Shown in pieces: positions 55,391 to 63,978 of a stretch of 64,000 nucleotides of DNA. Source of the stretch: Paenibacillus sp. MMS18-CY102 (GTDB taxonomy: Bacteria; Bacillota; Bacilli; Paenibacillales; Paenibacillaceae); assembly GCF_009789195.1 (NCBI RefSeq), contig NZ_WSTC01000015.1:89409-153408 (forward strand), given 5' to 3'. A program made the translations under genes and the position numbers. How positions within the stretch are numbered: position 1 is the stretch's first letter; each line of letters opens with the position of its first letter. The notes beneath the pieces were generated by a model that worked only from the letters and a program-made list of their open reading frames with translations, ran no database searches and was not told the DNA's origin.

Positions 55391-56920
55391 CTATATTTCG
55401 TATAGGGATTCAAGCTCGCCCACCGGCTCCCCCTCCACGTTCAGGCCAATGTCTGGCGGGAAGCGGTGCTTCGTCGCCTGCTCGAACGCATACGCAAGCT
55501 TAATTAATGTCGGCTCGCTATACGCAGTGCCAGAGAATGTAATGCCATAAGGCCCATCTGTCACATAACCCGCCGTTGATACCGAGCCGTTGCTCGCATA
55601 ACCGCCAGGTACGGTAACAAGCGGATAACCTGCCCTCGCCGCAATCTCGGAGCCATGATGCCCTTGGAACAGCAGCGCGTCAAGCTGATATGCCCGAAGC
55701 GCATAATCAATTCCTTGCTCGCGGGACATCATTCGGTTATGCTGCAAGGCGCGCAAGTAAACAGGCTCATGCAGCGAACCGCTCGTTTCTTCGCATCGTT
55801 CCAAGCCGCCTTGGCCATACTTCAACGCTACATCCGCATGGACCTTGTTATATGCAATTAGCTCCTTCATCGTACGCACAGGCACTTCAGGATGCAAACG
55901 GGCCAAATAATCGTTCAAATCTTTCTTAAACTCATGGCGTACGACATTACGGTCCCACTCGATGCCTGCACATGGAAGCTCAACGGAATCAACAACCGTG
56001 GCGCCAAGCGAACGCAACACAGCAATTGCAGCTTCTAATACAGCTGCCGCTGCCTCATCCAACTCCCCGCAATAATAACGGGGAACGCCAATTCTAGCTT
56101 TATGAATAAAACTAGCGTCCAAGAAAGGCGTGTAATCATCGCAAGTGCGCCGGCCAGAATGCATCATCGCCTCATCCCGCTCGTCCTCGCCTGTTAATGC
56201 ACCTAGCAAAATCGCAGCATCCGTAACTGTTCTAGCGATAGGCCCCGCCGTATCTTGGCTTCTCGACAACGGAATGATGCCAGATCGGCTGACAAGCCCA
56301 ACGGTCGGCTTAATGCCAACGGCAAAGTTATAGCTTGCAGGGCAAACGATAGAGCCGGAGGTCTCTGTCCCAATCGACGCCGCGCAGAAGTTCGCCGCAA
56401 CCGCAGCAGCCGAGCCTGAGCTGGAACCGCCCACGAATACGTTGCCTGGACCGTAGGGATTAAGTACGATTCCGCCTCTTGAGCTATAGCCCGCCCACAT
56501 GGAGTCGGACATGGCATTCGCCCATTCGGTCATATTTGCTTTGCCTAACAGCACTGCTCCCGCTTCGCGAAGCCGTGCCACGATGAATGCATCCGTAGGC
56601 GCGATGGAGTTTGCTAGTGCGACTGAACCAGCGCTAGTATGCATACGGTCACATGTATCAATATTGTCCTTCAATAAAATCGGAATGCCATGCAGCATGC
56701 TGCGTCTTCCCGAATGGCGCCGTTCCTCATCGAGGGAGAAAGCGATTTCAAGCGCATCCGGATTAAGCTCAAGAATGGCGTTAATCGGCCCATCATGCTT
56801 GCGAATTCGTTCCACATATAGCTGTACTAGCTGAACCGCGCTTAACGTTCCCGCTTCCATAGCGGATTGCATCATGCTGATGTCCGCTTCAATGATCCAC
56901 TCTTCCGGGGCTACCTTCAC
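55391..56920 (-). CDS. amidase signature family enzyme
   Basis: 509 residues from a GTG at 56920 with GGGAG 9 nt upstream. The catalytic Ser-cisSer-Lys triad is complete: Lys in PILLKDNIDT, the two Ser in VFVGGSSSGSAAAV and GTETSGSIVCPA. It hydrolyses an amide bond, substrate unknown; this subgroup is often annotated as glutamyl-tRNA amidotransferase A-like but works alone. The frame is open to an ATG at 57118, but that extension lacks a ribosome site and family similarity. Confidence 0.85.
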   Translation of the reverse strand: MKVAPEEWIIEADISMMQSAMEAGTLSAVQLVQLYVERIRKHDGPINAILELNPDALEIAFSLDEERRHSGRRSMLHGIPILLKDNIDTCDRMHTSAGSVALANSIAPTDAFIVARLREAGAVLLGKANMTEWANAMSDSMWAGYSSRGGIVLNPYGPGNVFVGGSSSGSAAAVAANFCAASIGTETSGSIVCPASYNFAVGIKPTVGLVSRSGIIPLSRSQDTAGPIARTVTDAAILLGALTGEDERDEAMMHSGRRTCDDYTPFLDASFIHKARIGVPRYYCGELDEAAAAVLEAAIAVLRSLGATVVDSVELPCAGIEWDRNVVRHEFKKDLNDYLARLHPEVPVRTMKELIAYNKVHADVALKYGQGGLERCEETSGSLHEPVYLRALQHNRMMSREQGIDYALRAYQLDALLFQGHHGSEIAARAGYPLVTVPGGYASNGSVSTAGYVTDGPYGITFSGTAYSEPTLIKLAYAFEQATKHRFPPDIGLNVEGEPVGELESLYEI

Positions 56921-57136
56921 GCTAACCTTCTCCCTATAGATAAAATGGTTTACGGCCTCAATCACAGGCAAGCAGATAACGAGTACTATATTCCTCGCCC
57001 TGACTAGGACTTCCTTCTTGTCCCAGCCAATAAAAAAGCTGCTTTCGTCCATGTTGTCAGCTATTTCCACAACTATTGCATTGTACGCCAAGAACAATGC
57101 CGATATACGTCGATTCATCGGATTTCATGGCATGAT

Positions 57137-57166
57137 TTGACATCTTTTCATTCCAACGTGTATATT
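57137..57166 (+). promoter_or_regulatory. promoter of the exported coiled-coil protein gene
   Basis: TTGACA (57137-57142), 18 nt, TATATT (57161-57166). A transcript would start near 57173. Confidence 0.7.
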
Positions 57167-57172
57167 GAAGGC

Positions 57173-57270
57173 ACATATGCGGAAACGCACGTTTGTCGTA
57201 GGGAAGCACCCTTCGAGCTGGCCGGGCCACGGTCAGTTTGAAGGGTGCTTTTTGCCGTTTCCGCAATGAA
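57173..57270 (+). ncRNA. leader RNA or small RNA with internal terminator
   Basis: Between the promoter and the gene lies a hairpin AAGCACCCTTC/GAAGGGTGCTT (57204-57214 and 57240-57250) followed by TTT, i.e. an intrinsic terminator. A second pair, GCGGAAACG (57179-57187) with CGTTTCCGC (57256-57264), encloses it. This may be an attenuator or an 80-nt small RNA; it matches no riboswitch class I know. Confidence 0.5.
57204..57253 (+). terminator. leader terminator
   Basis: 11-bp perfect stem and five T (57249-57253), 40 nt upstream of the start codon of the next gene. Confidence 0.7.
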
Positions 57271-57293
57271 TCTAGCATTAGGAGGATAATTCC

Positions 57294-58142
57294 ATGAACA
57301 TGAAGCATGTAGGGCAGCATCATCTACGGGCAAGGGTGCCGATAGCAACTGCATTGCTGGCATTCTTGCTACTGTTTATCCCGCTCGCCCTGCCATTGGC
57401 TGAAGCCGCAATCGAACAACTCTCTGCAACAGCGCAGAAGCAGTTTGACAAGACTAAAGCATCCGCCATCCCCGCCGATTCATCCAAGCTGCAGAAGCTG
57501 TACGACACCTTCATCCTGCTGCAGCAGCAAAATGCAGACCGTGATACGCGCATTAAAGCAGCCAGCAAGCAAAATGATGACAATGAGAAAGCGCTGCGCC
57601 AGCGAATCCAGTTAATCGACAAAGCGAAGATCGAGCGGCTAGCGAACAACGCCGAAGCCGCCAAAGCTAGCTATCAGCCATTATTCGAGCAATATGCTGT
57701 CGCCGCTGCGCAATTGAAAGCAGCGAAGAAGCTCGGCAGCAAAGGGCTAATCGCCATTTTGGAGCTGCAAACGGATCTGCTTGAAATTAGCGTTAATGTT
57801 GCCAAAGCCGATATTCGAGGGGCAGAAGCCGAGCTAAAAACAGCTAAAACAAATGCTAGCAACACGATGAAACGGTTACGCGACCAACTCAAGGCGATCG
57901 ATACGGAGGAAAAGGTGATCGCGCCGGAACGGTCCGCGATCAGCCAGCTCAATAAACAAAAGTCATCCGAGTGGAGCGACTTCGCCTATGCGCTGCGCGG
58001 AAGTGATGCCAAATCGGCGATCCGCTCCCTAGCCACGCTAGAAACGGTGCAGCAAGATATCGCGAAGCGCCAACGCACGATCGAAGGCTGCGAGATCCGC
58101 ATCGCAGCTGTCATTAAGAGCGTAAGCGGCCAGATCAAGTAA
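57294..58142 (+). CDS. exported coiled-coil protein of unknown function
   Basis: 282 residues. A signal peptide or signal anchor (VPIATALLAFLLLFIPLALPLAEAA) ends at about residue 38. The rest is almost wholly alpha-helical, rich in Ala, Lys, Gln and Glu with few aromatic residues, and reads as long coiled coil with a hinge near residue 160. One Cys near the C-terminus. AGGAGG lies 8 nt before the ATG. Its leader has a terminator, so expression is probably conditional. I do not recognise a family. Confidence 0.7.
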   Translation: MNMKHVGQHHLRARVPIATALLAFLLLFIPLALPLAEAAIEQLSATAQKQFDKTKASAIPADSSKLQKLYDTFILLQQQNADRDTRIKAASKQNDDNEKALRQRIQLIDKAKIERLANNAEAAKASYQPLFEQYAVAAAQLKAAKKLGSKGLIAILELQTDLLEISVNVAKADIRGAEAELKTAKTNASNTMKRLRDQLKAIDTEEKVIAPERSAISQLNKQKSSEWSDFAYALRGSDAKSAIRSLATLETVQQDIAKRQRTIEGCEIRIAAVIKSVSGQIK

Positions 58143-58167
58143 ACGCCCCCGCGCAAGTAACGGCAAT

Positions 58168-58197
58168 AAGCCCCGGCATTGACTTAGCCCGGGGCTT
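58168..58197 (+). terminator. terminator
   Basis: AAGCCCCGG (58168-58176) pairs with CCGGGGCTT (58189-58197); weak T-run. 26 nt past the stop of the coiled-coil gene. Confidence 0.6.
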
Positions 58198-58221
58198 CGT
58201 ATATCATTCATTTTAACAATC

Positions 58222-58233
58222 ATCTAATTAGAT
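58222..58233 (+). promoter_or_regulatory. palindrome upstream of the ArsR-type regulator
   Basis: ATCTAATTAGAT, a perfect 12-bp palindrome 33 nt before the start, between a TTAACA -35-like and a TATTAA -10-like element. Candidate autoregulatory site. Confidence 0.35.
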
Positions 58234-58265
58234 ATTTATTAAATGTAAAGAAGGGAGCGAAAAAC

Positions 58266-58868
58266 ATGCAGCTCGATAAAGTTGTCGGCTATCACAAAGC
58301 GCTTGCCGATGCTACGCGCCTGCGTATGCTCGTGCTGCTGGCAGACGGCGAACGGCATGGGCTGGACCTGGCCGAGAAGCTCGGCGTCACGCCGGCTACG
58401 ATCACCCACCACGCCGCCAAGCTTAGGGAAGCGAGCCTCATTCATGAACGGAGAGAAAAGAATACGATCTACTTCTCTCTCGACCATTATTTTATTAAAA
58501 GCAATGCAACCGCTGCCGCCGAGTTCATCTATCGCGGAGCGAACGCAAGAGAAGAGGCGCATCCTATGGACACAGAGCAATCGAAGCTAAAGCAGTCGGT
58601 CATCCGCAACTTCTTCAAAGACGGGCGCTTGAAGCAAATCCCTTCGCAGCTCAAGAAAAAGCTCATCACGCTTGAGCATATCGTCGAAGGGCTAGAGAAG
58701 GGCCGTACCTACAGCGAGAAAGAGATAAACGACTTCATTAAGCAATTCCATGATGACTTTGCTACCATTCGCAGGGAATTCATCATGCATCAATTCATGT
58801 TCCGGGATAAAGAACAGTATGAGCTTAACCCGCCGGAGCTGTGGGCGCGCTGGGAGACGTTATCTTAA
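58266..58868 (+). CDS. ArsR-type HTH regulator with DUF2087 domain
   Basis: 200 residues. The N-terminal 85 residues are a winged helix (ALADATRLRMLVLLADGE, then LAEKLGVTPATITHHAAKL); no metal-binding Cys pair is present. The C-terminal 80 residues match DUF2087 (RNFFKDGRLKQIPSQLKKK, then FATIRREFIMHQFMFRD), a domain found behind helix-turn-helix regions. AAGGGAGCG precedes the ATG. A possible operator lies upstream. Target genes unknown; it has its own hairpin behind it. Confidence 0.85.
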   Translation: MQLDKVVGYHKALADATRLRMLVLLADGERHGLDLAEKLGVTPATITHHAAKLREASLIHERREKNTIYFSLDHYFIKSNATAAAEFIYRGANAREEAHPMDTEQSKLKQSVIRNFFKDGRLKQIPSQLKKKLITLEHIVEGLEKGRTYSEKEINDFIKQFHDDFATIRREFIMHQFMFRDKEQYELNPPELWARWETLS

Positions 58869-58871
58869 TCG

Positions 58872-58925
58872 AGCGAACAAATGGTGCATCCCGCAGAAGT
58901 CCCGGGGATGCACCATTTGTTCGCT
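58872..58925 (+). terminator. perfect 21-bp hairpin after the regulator gene
   Basis: Arms 58872-58892 and 58905-58925 are perfect inverted copies (GCGAACAAATGGTGCATCCC in the first); loop 12 nt. Only three T follow, so it is a strong hairpin with a weak T-run. Confidence 0.6.
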
Positions 58926-59046
58926 TTACCGGGCAATTAGCTTAAGCTAACTGGCAGGCAGTACGATAAACTATCCAAATTTCAGTACACAACCAGTTAC
59001 AATACATGGTATTTTATTGAGTATATGGATTGAGGGGAGTGAGGAA

Positions 59047-59598
59047 GTGTTACAGTCTGTTTTTGAAACGGAGCGGTTGTTCTTGCGATTATTTCAGTTG
59101 ACTGATGCTAAGTCAGTTCAGAAACTAGCAGGACATGAAGAGGTTGCACGAACGACTCTTTCCATACCGCATCCTTATCCCGACGGGGCTGCAGAGGCAT
59201 GGATTGAACGTACGCGAAGTGCGGCTGAAAAAGGGGATATTTTTTCTTTCGCATTGGTCAGAAAAACGGATAATCAATTGATTGGATGCGTTAGTTTGCG
59301 TGTTTCCAAATCAGATAATCAGGCCGAACTAGCCTATTGGGTAGGATATCCCTATTGGGGACAAGGGTTCGCTACAGAAGCATCCAGGCAAGTTATCAAT
59401 TTTGGATTCGAAACACTGGGATTAAATCGTATATATGCAGCCGCAATGACAAAGAATCCAGCGTCCTACAGAGTAATGAGTAAAATCGGAATGACATTCA
59501 AGGAATCACTTCCTAAACATATTTTAAAGTCAGAGATTTATGAAGATCTCGTTCTATACGAGATGACCCTCCCCAACGCATTAAACGAGGACCGATAG
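59047..59598 (+). CDS. GNAT N-acetyltransferase, RimJ/RimL type
   Basis: 183 residues. It has the RimJ/L opening FETERLFLRLFQLTDA, the motif A region YWGQGFATEASRQVINFGF and NPASYRVMSKIGM. It acetylates an amine, perhaps a protein N-terminus or an antibiotic. GTG at 59047 with GGGAG 7 nt upstream is preferred over the TTG at 59017. Base use is clearly more AT-rich than in flanking genes, as in the next gene, suggesting that both were acquired together. Confidence 0.78.
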   Translation: MLQSVFETERLFLRLFQLTDAKSVQKLAGHEEVARTTLSIPHPYPDGAAEAWIERTRSAAEKGDIFSFALVRKTDNQLIGCVSLRVSKSDNQAELAYWVGYPYWGQGFATEASRQVINFGFETLGLNRIYAAAMTKNPASYRVMSKIGMTFKESLPKHILKSEIYEDLVLYEMTLPNALNEDR

Positions 59599-59648
59599 TT
59601 GCAGCACCCTTCATGGAGCACTGATGACAAGTTTATTGGAGGAAGACA

Positions 59649-60009
59649 ATGTCAGCTAAAAATGAGTGCGGATTATATACAATGTGCTTAGTGCAAGACG
59701 ATAACAAAATATTATTAATAAATCGTCCTAATAAGTTAGGGTTTCCAGGCTATCTCGGTCCCGGAGGAAAAGTCGATTTTCCTGAAAGTTTAACCGAAGG
59801 CGCTGTGCGTGAGCTTAAAGAAGAAACAGGGCTAATCGCTAGGCCAGAGGATTTAATTTTCAAAGGAATAGACGAATATGTTGTGCCTAAAACAAAATAC
59901 AGATATATGGTCTTCAATTATCTAATTAAAGGGAACTTTTGAAATATCTGTCGTATGGGATGAAGATAACAATTGCTCGGTTGAAGACAAACTTAGGTTG
60001 CTCGGTTAG
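59649..60009 (+). pseudogene. frameshifted and truncated NUDIX hydrolase gene
   Basis: The first 97 codons encode a MutT-like start with a full NUDIX box (GGKVDFPESLTEGAVRELKE, then ETG) and then stop at 59942. Expected length is about 150 residues. At the GGGAACTTTTGAA stretch (59932-59944) one base too many ends the frame; reading on in the +1 frame gives KGTFEISVVWDED and stops again at 60009, still short. GGAGG lies 6-7 nt before the ATG. The intact NUDIX box might still be made, but the fold would be incomplete. Confidence 0.65.
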
Positions 60010-60035
60010 CGTAACTTCCTGCATTTAAATCCAAC

Positions 60036-60067
60036 AAAAAAGCGCATCCGCGAGGAATGCGCCTTTT
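60036..60067. terminator. bidirectional terminator
   Basis: GCGCATCC (60042-60049) pairs with GGAATGCGC (60054-60062, one bulge), with A-run before and T-run after. Ends the AT-rich island and the convergent epimerase-like gene. Confidence 0.75.
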
Positions 60068-60126
60068 TGCGGTTTGTCCGCATGAAAACGATTTAATTTT
60101 CACTCTACTTTGGCCTGTGACTTGCC

Positions 60127-60954
60127 TTATCTGCCTTTATTCACGATTGCCGCGATCCGTTCGATGCCTTCCCATACATCACCCTCTTGATCGAAAATAA
60201 CAGAGATCGGCGCTGTGCAGCCAAGTTCATCAGCAATTGCCAGATTACGCATCAGCTCTGCCTCATCGATAGCGCCGCCGTCGAAATATTCCGGCTTCGC
60301 ATGGATGGCATACGCCATAGGTGCGCCATAACGAATCGCCTGCTCCTTCTCCTCGGGCATCATATTCCCGAAATCGACGATTGTCGTTATTTCGCTGCCT
60401 GCATGCTCCATTACCGATTGCCAGCTCGCCACCGTTTCCGTTAGCTCCCGGAAGTTTTCCGTCACTACGCGGACGCCGCGCTCTTGCCCATAAGCATAGA
60501 GCCTTCTGAGCGCTGCCGCGCTGCGCACGATTGCCTCCTCATCTCCTGCCTGCTGCTCCCCTGCGACTACGCGCACTGCCGCTGCGCCTGCTTCCGCCGC
60601 TATATCGATCCATCCCTGGATAAAAGCTTCATCTGAAGCAGCCTGAACGGCATCCGGCGACGATAAGTCCCCATAATCAATCAATAACGTATGGAATGCC
60701 ACGCCTGAATCCTCGAATGCCTGCTTCAACTGCCCGATATAAGAATCATCCACGGCTTCAAAATGAAAATGGCAAACCTCTAAAATTCGAATGCCTCTTT
60801 CTGAAATCGATTTCGGAAGTTCGAGCAAAGATAAGCCAGAACTGCGGCTCTCCACATGCGTCATTTGGGTAGCCTTCTCCGCATCCCATGCTGTCCATAA
60901 GCTTGTCTTCATCAATCGATGGACACTCCAGCTGCTAATAGATAATCGACTCAT
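60127..60954 (-). CDS. sugar phosphate isomerase/epimerase family protein
   Basis: 275 residues of the xylose-isomerase-like TIM barrel family. Metal ligands appear as Glu in RILEVCHFHFE, Glu in VVTENFRE, Asp in TIVDFGN and His in YAIHAKPEYFD. AGGAGGGG lies 5-6 nt before the ATG. It is divergent from the GntR-uxuA-SDR run across a 223-nt control region, so it probably acts on a sugar acid or keto sugar of the same pathway; no reaction can be named. Confidence 0.8.
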   Translation of the reverse strand: MSRLSISSWSVHRLMKTSLWTAWDAEKATQMTHVESRSSGLSLLELPKSISERGIRILEVCHFHFEAVDDSYIGQLKQAFEDSGVAFHTLLIDYGDLSSPDAVQAASDEAFIQGWIDIAAEAGAAAVRVVAGEQQAGDEEAIVRSAAALRRLYAYGQERGVRVVTENFRELTETVASWQSVMEHAGSEITTIVDFGNMMPEEKEQAIRYGAPMAYAIHAKPEYFDGGAIDEAELMRNLAIADELGCTAPISVIFDQEGDVWEGIERIAAIVNKGR

Positions 60955-61042
60955 CTTAATCCCCTCCTATATGTCCAAAGTAACAGGATTTCATCCTTAC
61001 GACTATGCCGGATTGTTGACAGTTTCTATGCGATTTGGCGAT

Positions 61043-61140
61043 TAATTCATATCATGCCCTCGTGCGCGATTGTCATGAATTATACGGTCTGTCCTGATAA
61101 TATTACGATCTACCATACTACCATACAAGTGTGGTAGTAT
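61043..61140. promoter_or_regulatory. operator sites in the divergent hexuronate control region
   Basis: ATACTACCA (61115-61123) and TGGTAGTAT (61132-61140) form a perfect 9-bp inverted repeat with an 8-nt spacer, 38 nt before the regulator start. A second pair, TAATTCAT (61043-61050) and ATGAATTA (61075-61082), lies on the side of the epimerase-like gene. Confidence 0.6.
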
Positions 61141-61177
61141 TTATTTATCGATCATAATACGTGCTGGAGGTGATGAT

Positions 61178-61864
61178 TTGGACTTCACGTTAAAACCGAT
61201 CCAACCCGTATCCACCCGCGATGCGGTCTACGTTTCATTGCGAACCTTGATTTTGCAGCTGGAGCTGCCACCGGGGACCGCTATTTCGGAGAAAGATATT
61301 TCGCTCAAATTCAACGTCAGCCGGACACCGGTTCGGGAAAGCTTCGTCCGTCTCGCTCAAGATGGCCTGCTGGAGGTATTTCCACAGCGAGGCTCCTACG
61401 TTTCCCTCATCGATATTCATCTCGTCGAGGAGGCACGGTTCATGCGGGAGCAGCTGGAAGTTGCCGTTGTGCGGCTAGCTTGCGCAAGCTTTCCAGCAGA
61501 ACGGCTAACCGAGCTAGAACGCAACTTGGCGCAGCAGCGAGCATCAATTGAAACGAATGATTACCGCCTAATGTTCGAGCTGGACGAAGCGTTCCACCGA
61601 ACGATTTTCCAAGGCTGCAATAAAACGAATACATGGCAGGTGCTTGGCGGCATTAACGCCCACCTGAACCGCAGCCGCATGCTGCGCCTTGCCGCAGACC
61701 AGCAATGGGAGCATCTATTCGAGCAGCATCTAGGCATCGTCGAGGCTATTCGCGCTCAAGATGAACAGAAAGCCGCAGCTTTAATGACCGCCCATATGCA
61801 TCTGACCATTGAAGACCAGTCGCTGCTCAGAGCGAAATATCCCAATTATTTTAAAAACGATTAA
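61178..61864 (+). CDS. GntR family regulator, FCD (FadR-type) subgroup
   Basis: 228 residues. Winged helix at about 15-80 (AISEKDISLKFNVSRTPVRE, then DGLLEVFPQRGSYVS) and an all-helical FCD ligand domain at about 85-215 with the metal/ligand residues Asp and His in ELDEAFHRTIF and HxxIVEAI. The start is TTG at 61178, with GGAGG 7 nt upstream. UxuR/ExuR-type members respond to hexuronates; the genes following are uxuA and an SDR, so it most likely controls them. It ends 16 nt before uxuA. Confidence 0.88.
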   Translation: MDFTLKPIQPVSTRDAVYVSLRTLILQLELPPGTAISEKDISLKFNVSRTPVRESFVRLAQDGLLEVFPQRGSYVSLIDIHLVEEARFMREQLEVAVVRLACASFPAERLTELERNLAQQRASIETNDYRLMFELDEAFHRTIFQGCNKTNTWQVLGGINAHLNRSRMLRLAADQQWEHLFEQHLGIVEAIRAQDEQKAAALMTAHMHLTIEDQSLLRAKYPNYFKND

Positions 61865-61880
61865 TGGAGGCAGCATCCTT

Positions 61881-62984
61881 ATGAAAATGGTATTTCGTTG
61901 GTTTGGCGAAGGCAATGACACCGTAACGTTAGACCACATTCGGCAAATTCCAGGCGTTGAGGGCATCGTCTGGTCCCTGCATGACGTACCTGCTGGCGAT
62001 GAATGGCCGATGGACAAAATCAATGCGGTTAAGGCGCAAGCCGACCGCGCCGGCCTTCACCTTAAAGTTGTTGAAAGCGTGAACATTCATGAGGACATTA
62101 AGCTCGGCCTGCCTTCGCGGGACCAGTACATCGAGAATTACAAACGGACGATTGCCAAGCTTGCGCAGGTTGGCGTTAAGGTGATCTGCTACAACTTCAT
62201 GCCGGTGTTCGACTGGCTGCGGACGGATTTGCACAAGGAGATGGCGGATGGCTCGACGGCGCTATTTTATGAGAAAAGCCGCATTGCCAACATCGCCCCT
62301 CTCGAGCTGGTCAAGCAAATTAATGAGAATTCGACGCTAACAATGCCCGGCTGGGAGCCTGAACGCCTCTCCCACTTGACGAAGCTATTCGAAGCCTATG
62401 AAGGCATGACCGAGGAGCAGTTGTTTGATAACGCAAAATATTTCTTGGATGCGATTATTCCGGTAGCCGCGGAGCATGACATTAAAATGGCGATTCACCC
62501 GGACGATCCGCCTTGGCCAATCTTCGGTTTGCCGCGCATCATTACGAGCCAAGCGAACGTGCGCCGTTACCTTGCTTTGCATGATAGCCCGTACAATTGC
62601 ATTACGCTTTGCAGCGGCTCGTTTGGCGCGAATCCATCGAACGATATCGTCAGCATGGTCCATGAATTTATTGACCGCATTCCGTTCACGCATATTCGCA
62701 ACGTTCGCGTCTACGATAATGGCGATTTCATCGAAACATCCCACCGGACGCAAGATGGCACCGTCGATATCGAGGGCATCGTAAAAGCCTACGCCGAGGA
62801 AGGCTTTGAGGGCTTCTGCCGCCCTGACCATGGCCGCCATATTTGGGATGAGCAATGCCGTCCTGGCTATGGCCTGTATGACCGTGCGCTCGGCATTATG
62901 TACCTGTGGGGCTTATGGGATGGTTACCGCAGAAGTGCAGCTGATCCAGCAGCAGTGGCGAAAGGATCGGTGATCGGCTCATGA
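61881..62984 (+). CDS. uxuA: mannonate dehydratase
   Basis: 367 residues. The UxuA hallmarks are present: [13 protein letters not shown] at the start, [15 protein letters not shown], the metal-binding Cys in ITLCSGSFG and His/Asp in RPDHGRHIW. It removes water from D-mannonate to give 2-keto-3-deoxygluconate in glucuronate breakdown. GGAGG lies 10 nt before the ATG. Stop overlaps the SDR start (ATGA). Confidence 0.95.
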   Translation: MKMVFRWFGEGNDTVTLDHIRQIPGVEGIVWSLHDVPAGDEWPMDKINAVKAQADRAGLHLKVVESVNIHEDIKLGLPSRDQYIENYKRTIAKLAQVGVKVICYNFMPVFDWLRTDLHKEMADGSTALFYEKSRIANIAPLELVKQINENSTLTMPGWEPERLSHLTKLFEAYEGMTEEQLFDNAKYFLDAIIPVAAEHDIKMAIHPDDPPWPIFGLPRIITSQANVRRYLALHDSPYNCITLCSGSFGANPSNDIVSMVHEFIDRIPFTHIRNVRVYDNGDFIETSHRTQDGTVDIEGIVKAYAEEGFEGFCRPDHGRHIWDEQCRPGYGLYDRALGIMYLWGLWDGYRRSAADPAAVAKGSVIGS

Positions 62985-63835
62985 CGCTCACGAACCGGAT
63001 GCCGGCCATAGCTGGAAAAGTCGTTGTTATTACAGGGGGAGCAGGCGTGCTCTGCCGTGTTATGGCGCTTGAGCTTGCCCGGCAAGGCGCAAGTGTCGCC
63101 ATCTTGAACCGGACGTTGGAGAAAGGCGAGGCTGTCGTTGCTGAAATTCGCGAAGCGGGCGGATCGGCTATTGCGGTGGCGTGCGACGTGACCGATGAAG
63201 GAAGCGTCCAGCAGGCTGCCGAAGCTGTGCTTAGCCAGCTTGGCCCTTGCGACATTTTGATCAACGGCGCAGGCGGCAACCATCCGAGCGCAAACACGAC
63301 GAACGAAACGTTCTCGGTAGATGATGTCGCGGCTGCGGGCATCACCTCGTTCTTTGACCTTAGCGTAGCTGGTTTCCGCAACGTGCTGGACCTAAACTTC
63401 GTCGGCACGTTGATTCCGACGCAGGCGTTTGCGAAGCAAATGATCGGCCGCGAAGGCACGTCGATCCTTAATGTATCGTCGATGAGCGCGCCGTCGCCGA
63501 TGACCAAGGTTCCTGCATATAGCGCGGGGAAAGCAGCCATCGAGAACTTTACGCAATGGCTTGCGGTCCATTTTGCAGAAGCGGGCATTCGCGTTAACGC
63601 GATCGCACCCGGATTTTTCGTCACCGAGCAAAATCGTAAGCTGCTCATGAATCAAGACGGCAGCCTAACAGCACGTTCGAACAAAATCATTTCGCATACG
63701 CCGATGCGGCGTTTCGGCAAGCCGGAGGACCTGCTCGGCACGCTGCTGTGGCTGGCCGACGAGACGATGTCCGGCTTCGTGACCGGAATCGTCGTGCCCG
63801 TGGACGGCGGCTTCCTCGCGTATTCGGGCGTTTGA
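62981..63835 (+). CDS. SDR oxidoreductase, probable D-mannonate (fructuronate) oxidoreductase
   Basis: 284 residues of classical SDR type. Cofactor loop [17 protein letters not shown], catalytic Ser in [11 protein letters not shown] and the Tyr-Lys pair in [10 protein letters not shown]. The long loop after NGAGGNHPS is typical of the SDR mannonate oxidoreductases found next to uxuA (YjmF/UxuB-like), which reduce fructuronate to mannonate. Its ATG overlaps the uxuA stop, so both are made together. The last codons form one arm of a 16-bp hairpin with the stop in the loop. Confidence 0.87.
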   Translation: MTLTNRMPAIAGKVVVITGGAGVLCRVMALELARQGASVAILNRTLEKGEAVVAEIREAGGSAIAVACDVTDEGSVQQAAEAVLSQLGPCDILINGAGGNHPSANTTNETFSVDDVAAAGITSFFDLSVAGFRNVLDLNFVGTLIPTQAFAKQMIGREGTSILNVSSMSAPSPMTKVPAYSAGKAAIENFTQWLAVHFAEAGIRVNAIAPGFFVTEQNRKLLMNQDGSLTARSNKIISHTPMRRFGKPEDLLGTLLWLADETMSGFVTGIVVPVDGGFLAYSGV

Positions 63836-63851
63836 CCGAATACGCGAGGAA
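63812..63851 (+). terminator. 16-bp hairpin with the SDR stop codon in its loop
   Basis: Arms 63812-63827 and 63836-63851 are perfect inverted copies; the 8-nt loop GCGTTTGA carries the stop. No T-run follows. Confidence 0.5.
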
Positions 63852-63929
63852 CGGTTGCGCCGGAGCGCGGATAGATGACGTACAATAGTCTGTGTACCAT
63901 GATCTGGAGTATTCCCAGAACATAAAAAA

Positions 63930-63978
63930 GTAGGGTATCCTCGGGGTTGCTGAGACCACCAAGAAAGGACCCTACTCG
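63930..63978 (+). other. leader of a possible insertion element gene
   Basis: AGTAGGGT and ACCCTACT form an inverted pair about 30 nt apart just before the last start codon in the window. It may belong to an insertion sequence whose body lies beyond the edge. Confidence 0.3.
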
